From Betaproteobacteria bacterium (lineage in GTDB: Bacteria > Pseudomonadota > Gammaproteobacteria > Burkholderiales > SG8-41), in the NCBI GenBank assembly GCA_947465215.1, contig CANHZX010000005.1:1-37641 (forward strand): 37,641 bases of DNA. Reading direction: 5' to 3'. Positions 33,455-37,641 of this stretch are shown one piece after another (positions within the stretch are counted from its first letter, which is position 1; every line of letters starts with the position of its first letter). The position numbers and the translations under genes were made by a program. The notes under the pieces are model-generated. The model had not been told where the DNA came from, did no database searches, and saw only the letters and a program-made list of their open reading frames with translations.

Positions 33455-34156
33455 TTACTCGCCGGCGGCGAGGAAGGAGGTCAGGCGCCAGCCGTTTTCG
33501 CTTTTGCGGAAACAGGCCAGATGTTCAACGGGGCTGCGGATATGTTCTTCAGGAATATAACCATCACGGTCCTGCGCCCGGATCCGCACCCATTTCTGTT
33601 TGCTGTCGGGTTCCTTGTCATCGACTTCCCAATCCGCAACCCGCACGATGACATGGCCCAGTGTGCGCTGAACCACAGCACTGCCCGAAGGCCCGCTGCG
33701 CACCTCGGCTTGTTTGATGGTGATAGCGCCATAGCCATGAGGATCAAGATCCTTGGGCCATTGCGGCAAAACATAAGGCGCACACAGGCTGCGCGGCATA
33801 TGGTCATGACGGTACCAGGCGGCGGCGAGCTGCAGTGCCCGCGGTAGCTCGCGCCACAAAGGACTGTTGTCGGCGTCGGGTTCCCACTGCCGGTTGAATT
33901 CGTCGATGCCGCGCGGCTGTTCCAGCCCGTTGCGCACATTGCGGTCAACAATGCCGAGCACGAACTTGCGGTCGCGCTGTTGGATGGCTGTCAGCAGCCG
34001 GTCGCGGAAGCGGATCCATGAAACATCGCCGGCGGCTTCGTCGCGAGGTACGAATACGGGTTCGGCGGGCGTCGCTGCGCCGGCCTTAAGGCTCAGCGCA
34101 AGCAAGGCGGCACAGCCAGCAAGGATCAACAGGTTTTTTATCAACGGCGCAGGCAT
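33455..34156 (-). CDS. Exported protein with SH3-like C-terminal region, function unknown (likely start MPAPLIKNLL)
   Basis: Signal peptide-like N-terminus; EVRSGPSGSAVVQRTLGHVIVRVADWEVDD...WVRIRAQDRDGYIPEEHIRSP resembles bacterial SH3 domains. Confidence 0.72.
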   Translation of the reverse strand: MPAPLIKNLLILAGCAALLALSLKAGAATPAEPVFVPRDEAAGDVSWIRFRDRLLTAIQQRDRKFVLGIVDRNVRNGLEQPRGIDEFNRQWEPDADNSPLWRELPRALQLAAAWYRHDHMPRSLCAPYVLPQWPKDLDPHGYGAITIKQAEVRSGPSGSAVVQRTLGHVIVRVADWEVDDKEPDSKQKWVRIRAQDRDGYIPEEHIRSPVEHLACFRKSENGWRLTSFLAAGE

Positions 34157-34240
34157 CGGATTTTGTCGACTTCGGCGTTCCGGGGTCCCGGAACAACGCT
34201 GGCGTATCTTAAGCGGCGGCCATGGACCGCACAACAAACC

Positions 34241-34975
34241 TCAGGCGGCGGGCTGTGCCGCTGCAGCCTGGGCGCGCAGCAAATCCACCGCGGCATCGCG
34301 TGAATCGATGACGCGCTGGCGGGCAATGCGCTCTGCTGCATCACCGTCGCCGTCGCGGATGGACTGCAGCAATCCCTGCCAATGGCGGACGGATTGTCTG
34401 CGGCGGTCTGCAGACGACAGTCCCAGTCGGGTGTAGCGCACGGTCTGCACCGCCAGTGAGCCGAGAATGGTCTGCAGGCGTCGGTTGCCGGCGGCTTGCG
34501 TCAGCAGGCGGTTCAGCCGGGTGACAGTTTCGATGTATTCATCGCCGTTGCCGGGCAGTTCGGCGGCCTGGACCAGCCGCTGGATGTCTTCTTCGATCAG
34601 TGGCAGCAAGGCATTGCGTTGCGGGCTTTCGGCGATCAGCCGGTCGCGCAGGCCGTTGAGCATGGCGCGGATGTCGAAGATTTCGTTGACCTCTTCAATG
34701 GTCGGATTGGTGACCTGGGCACCGCGCCGGGCGAGGATGATGACCAGCCCTTCTTTTTCCAGCAGCCGCAGTGCTTCCCGTACCGGGCCGCGGCTGACTT
34801 CGAATTCCGCCGCTACCGATTGCTCCATGATGCGCTGCCCCGGCGCATAGGTGCCGGAGACGATGCGTGAAGACAGCTGGGTGGCAATCTGCTCCGGCAG
34901 GGATTGCGTCAGCGGGGGGTCCGTACGCAACTGCGTAATTACGTCGGTGGGTGCGGGATGGCCAATGGTGGTCAT
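34241..34975 (-). CDS. GntR-family (FadR/FCD subfamily) transcriptional regulator
   Basis: wHTH EQIATQLSSRIVSGTYAPGQRIMEQSVAAEFEVSRGPVREALRLLEKEGLV and helical C-terminal domain. Confidence 0.93.
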   Translation of the reverse strand: MTTIGHPAPTDVITQLRTDPPLTQSLPEQIATQLSSRIVSGTYAPGQRIMEQSVAAEFEVSRGPVREALRLLEKEGLVIILARRGAQVTNPTIEEVNEIFDIRAMLNGLRDRLIAESPQRNALLPLIEEDIQRLVQAAELPGNGDEYIETVTRLNRLLTQAAGNRRLQTILGSLAVQTVRYTRLGLSSADRRRQSVRHWQGLLQSIRDGDGDAAERIARQRVIDSRDAAVDLLRAQAAAAQPAA

Positions 34976-34985
34976 GATGAATTCC

Positions 34986-35014
34986 AAGATACGGCCACTT
35001 TGTAAGATTGTCAA
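34986..35014 (-). promoter_or_regulatory. Candidate sigma70 promoter for the GntR regulator: TTGACA-17-TATCTT
   Basis: On - strand: -35 TTGACA at 35014-35009, 17-bp spacer, -10 TATCTT at 34991-34986. Confidence 0.55.
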
Positions 35015-35021
35015 CAATCTT
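35004..35021. promoter_or_regulatory. Candidate GntR operator: AAGATTGT-CA-ACAATCTT palindrome
   Basis: Perfect 8-bp inverted repeat arms with 2-nt centre between two divergent promoters. Confidence 0.65.
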
Positions 35022-35022
35022 C

Positions 35023-35051
35023 TTGACAACAAAATGGGCTCCGACTAGCAT
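35023..35051 (+). promoter_or_regulatory. Candidate sigma70 promoter for the biotin carrier operon: TTGACA-17-TAGCAT
   Basis: -35 TTGACA 35023-35028, 17-bp spacer, -10 TAGCAT 35046-35051, directly abutting the palindrome. Confidence 0.6.
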
Positions 35052-35087
35052 CCGCTATTCAACAGACCGAACCTGAGGAGCACGACC

Positions 35088-35309
35088 ATGGCCCGTATTG
35101 AAGTCAAATCCGAAATCACCGGTACCGTCTGGCAGCTCAAAGCCAAGCCCGGTGACAAGGTCGAAGGTGGCGATGTGCTGATCGTCATTGAATCCATGAA
35201 GATGGAAATCCCCGTCATCACCGAAGACGGCGGCACGGTAAAGGAAATTCTGGTCAATGAAAAAGACCCGGTCTCCGAAGGCCAGGTTGTCGCGATCATT
35301 GAAGAGTAA
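35088..35309 (+). CDS. Stand-alone biotin carboxyl carrier protein (73 aa)
   Basis: Biotinylation motif VIESMKMEIPV within a biotinyl/lipoyl fold; AGGAG ribosome-binding site upstream. Confidence 0.92.
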   Translation: MARIEVKSEITGTVWQLKAKPGDKVEGGDVLIVIESMKMEIPVITEDGGTVKEILVNEKDPVSEGQVVAIIEE

Positions 35310-35317
35310 GTCCTGAA

Positions 35318-35358
35318 GTAAGCGAACACTCATGTCGTGAGTGCAAGTGCACGCTTAC
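35318..35358 (+). repeat. Intergenic two-part inverted repeat / stem-loop between biotin carrier and carboxyltransferase genes
   Basis: Outer GTAAGCG (35318-35324)/CGCTTAC (35352-35358); inner CACTCA (35327-35332)/TGAGTG (35338-35343); no T-tract. Confidence 0.6.
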
Positions 35359-35401
35359 AAATAACTATTTGTATTCAATAAATAAATATTAAATCCTCGG
35401 A

Positions 35402-36970
35402 ATGAGCTGGCAGCCTGAAATCGACGAGCTTCAGCGGCGCCGCCAGTTGGCGGAAGCCTGCGGTGGCACGGAAGCTGTGGCCAAACACCACGCCCAAGGC
35501 AAGCTGACCGTAAGGGAACGCGTGGCTGCCCTGGCCGATCCGGGGTCGTTTCGCGAGGTCGGCAAACTGGCCGGCAAGGCGACTTATGACTCCGCTGGAC
35601 AACTGAAGAGCTTCGAGCCGGCGCCCTATGTCATGGGCATAGGCCGTATCAACGGCCGGCCGGTCGCTATCGGCGGCGAGGATTACACCATCCGCGCCGG
35701 CACCGGTTTCGGCAGCGACCGCCGCAAAGGCGGGCAGGGCGGTTTCATCGAAGACCTCGCTTTTGAGTACCGGATCCCGCTGATCAACCTGATCGACGGT
35801 ACCGGCGGCACAGTCAACACCGCCAAGCGCAAGGGTTACACCGTTGTTCCCGGTTACGGCCAGGACGGCATCGAGCGTTCGGTCGAACTGCTGGGCCAGG
35901 TGCCGGTGGTGTCGGCGGTGATGGGCACGACCGCCGGCGGACCGTCGATGCGCGCGATCCTCGCTCACTGGTCGATCATGGTCAAAGGCACGGGTCAGAT
36001 ATTTGCTGCAGGACCGCCGGTGGTCGAACGGGCTTTCGGCGAAAAGCTGCACAAGGACGAACTGGGCGGGACCAAGGTCGCGGTCGACACCGCCGGCACC
36101 ATCGACAATGTCGCCGAGAACGAGCAGGACTGTTTTGAGCAGATTCGCCGCTTCCTGTCGTACATGCCGCAAAACGTCTGGGAACTGCCGCCGGTTGAAA
36201 ACAATGGCGATCCGGTGGATCGCTGCGAAGACGCTCTGGCCAGCATAGTGCCGCGCTCCAATCGCCAGGCCTACAACATGAAAAAGCTGGTCGGCATGAT
36301 TGTCGACCGCGATTCGTTTTTCGAAATCCAGCCGACGTTCGGCAAAGCCGTCATTACCGCGCTGGCTCGGATGAACGGCAAAGTCGTCGGCATCATTGCC
36401 AGCAATCCGATGGTCGGCGGCATCATGGATTTCAAGGCGGCGCGCAAGCAGGGCCACTTCGCCGAGCTCTGCGACATGTTCAACATCCCGATCATCCTGT
36501 TTGCTGACATACCGGGCCTGATGGTCGGTCGCGAGTCCGAGGCCGATGCCATCCTGCGCGAAGGTGTGCGCACACGCTATATCCTCGGTCAGGCGAAAGT
36601 GCCGATGTTCACGGTGATCGTGCGCAAGTGTTATGGCGTTGCCGGAGGCGGCTTCATTGATCGCGCCGGCCTGAATTTCAAGATTGCCTGGCCGTCGGGC
36701 GAGTGGGGCTCATTGCCGGTTGAGGGTGGCGTCAAAGCGGCTTACCGCCGTGAAATTGAAAGCGCGCCGGACCCCGCCGCGCGGGAGCGCGAAATCGAAG
36801 CGGAATTAAAACAGCTCGCTTCGCCGTTCCGCACCGCTGAAGCGTTTGCGATTGAAGACCTGATCGATCCGCGCGAGACCCGTCCTTATCTGTGCCAGTT
36901 CATTGAATCGATGCAGGGACGACTTGCCAGCCAACTTGGACCGAAGTATCACGCCGGCGTCCGGCCTTGA
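35402..36970 (+). CDS. Acyl-CoA carboxylase carboxyltransferase (PccB-like) subunit 1
   Basis: 522 aa; GKLTVRERVAALADPGSFREVG, LINLIDGTGG, GGIMDFKAARKQGHFAELCDMFNIPIILFADIPGLMVG, CYGVAGGGF motifs. Confidence 0.93.
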   Translation: MSWQPEIDELQRRRQLAEACGGTEAVAKHHAQGKLTVRERVAALADPGSFREVGKLAGKATYDSAGQLKSFEPAPYVMGIGRINGRPVAIGGEDYTIRAGTGFGSDRRKGGQGGFIEDLAFEYRIPLINLIDGTGGTVNTAKRKGYTVVPGYGQDGIERSVELLGQVPVVSAVMGTTAGGPSMRAILAHWSIMVKGTGQIFAAGPPVVERAFGEKLHKDELGGTKVAVDTAGTIDNVAENEQDCFEQIRRFLSYMPQNVWELPPVENNGDPVDRCEDALASIVPRSNRQAYNMKKLVGMIVDRDSFFEIQPTFGKAVITALARMNGKVVGIIASNPMVGGIMDFKAARKQGHFAELCDMFNIPIILFADIPGLMVGRESEADAILREGVRTRYILGQAKVPMFTVIVRKCYGVAGGGFIDRAGLNFKIAWPSGEWGSLPVEGGVKAAYRREIESAPDPAAREREIEAELKQLASPFRTAEAFAIEDLIDPRETRPYLCQFIESMQGRLASQLGPKYHAGVRP

Positions 36971-37003
36971 TGCATAAATAATTGATTTAATTGGATATTT
37001 AAT

Positions 37004-37641
37004 ATGGCATTCGAAGTATTGCTGCAGGAATACGAAGCCCGCCGTGCCAAAGCATTGGCCGGCGGCGGCGAAGAGAAATATGCGAAGCGCACGGCCAAGG
37101 GTATCTGGAATGCCCGCCAGCGCATCGATTACCTGATGGACAAGGGCTCGTTTATTGAATCGGGCCTGTTCGGATCCTCCGGTGTCTACGCCGAACAGGA
37201 AGATGAAACCCAGACCGACGGCAAACTCGCTGGCTTCGGCCGCATCGACGGTCGCGACGTCTGTCTGGTGGTTAATGACTTCACGGTGAAGGGCGCGTCG
37301 ACCTCGGCGACCAACAGCAAAAAAATCGGCCACATGAAGCGCACCGCCACCGAGCGTGGCATGCCGCTGGTGCTGATCGGTGAATCCACCGGCGCACGTC
37401 TCCCGGATGCGATGGGTTCGCGAGGGATGGGTTTATTGCTTGGTAACGACAACACGCAGTTCCGCCGTATGCGTGAAGTGCCGATGGCCGCCGCAGCCTT
37501 CGGGCCTTCTTTCGGTTCATCGACCTGGCTGATGTGCCAGTCCGATTTTGCGATCATGCACAAGAGCGCGATCATGGCTGTGTCGAGTCCTGGTCTGGTG
37601 TCGATGGCGCTGGGCGAAAAAGTTGCTGCCGAAGACCTCGG
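37004..37641 (+). CDS. Acyl-CoA carboxylase carboxyltransferase (PccB-like) subunit 2, truncated by window end
   Basis: Open frame from ATG 37004 to window end: MAFEVLLQEYEARRAKALAGGGEEKYAKRTAKGIWNARQRIDYLMDKGSFIESGLFG...LVLIGESTGARLPDAMG; absent from ORF track because it is incomplete. Confidence 0.88.
   Translation, partial: MAFEVLLQEYEARRAKALAGGGEEKYAKRTAKGIWNARQRIDYLMDKGSFIESGLFGSSGVYAEQEDETQTDGKLAGFGRIDGRDVCLVVNDFTVKGASTSATNSKKIGHMKRTATERGMPLVLIGESTGARLPDAMGSRGMGLLLGNDNTQFRRMREVPMAAAAFGPSFGSSTWLMCQSDFAIMHKSAIMAVSSPGLVSMALGEKVAAEDL

Noticed and set aside
35375-36457. 360-aa - strand ORF
   Set aside because: Antisense to the carboxyltransferase gene; shadow ORF.

Overview
Betaproteobacterial-type chromosomal window, almost entirely coding. 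No rRNA, tRNA, CRISPR array, phage or transposon was seen. Left to centre, mostly on the - strand: a small membrane/His-rich protein pair, an SDR oxidoreductase, two tandem DsbA-like proteins, a SPOR-domain protein, argS, priA, hemE, gltD, gltB, a dGTPase-like HD hydrolase, aroB, aroK and pilQPONM. Right half: a PBP1A-type gene (+), a conserved protein of unknown function (+), hemB (-), engB (-), a dihaem cytochrome c4-like gene (+), resB/ccs1 and ccsB/ccsA (+), a GDPD-family phosphodiesterase (-), an SH3-like protein (-), and a GntR/FCD regulator (-). The regulator is divergent from a stand-alone biotin carrier followed by two different acyl-CoA carboxyltransferase-type genes; the second runs off the window end. 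The most interesting signal lies in the hemB-engB intergenic region. There a + strand element has a sigmaE-like promoter (GGAACTA-N16-TCTGA), a hairpin displaying CTCCTCCC (anti-Shine-Dalgarno-like) in its loop, a second hairpin and a strong intrinsic terminator. It looks like an approximately 100-nt stress-type small RNA, and it also contains a near-leaderless 18-codon ORF. Secondary signals: a palindrome shared by two divergent TTGACA promoters at the GntR/biotin-carrier locus, DnaA-box-like sites in the hemE-priA gap, and a terminator only 11 bp upstream of resB. Everything here was read by eye from the sequence; no database search or folding calculation was run.
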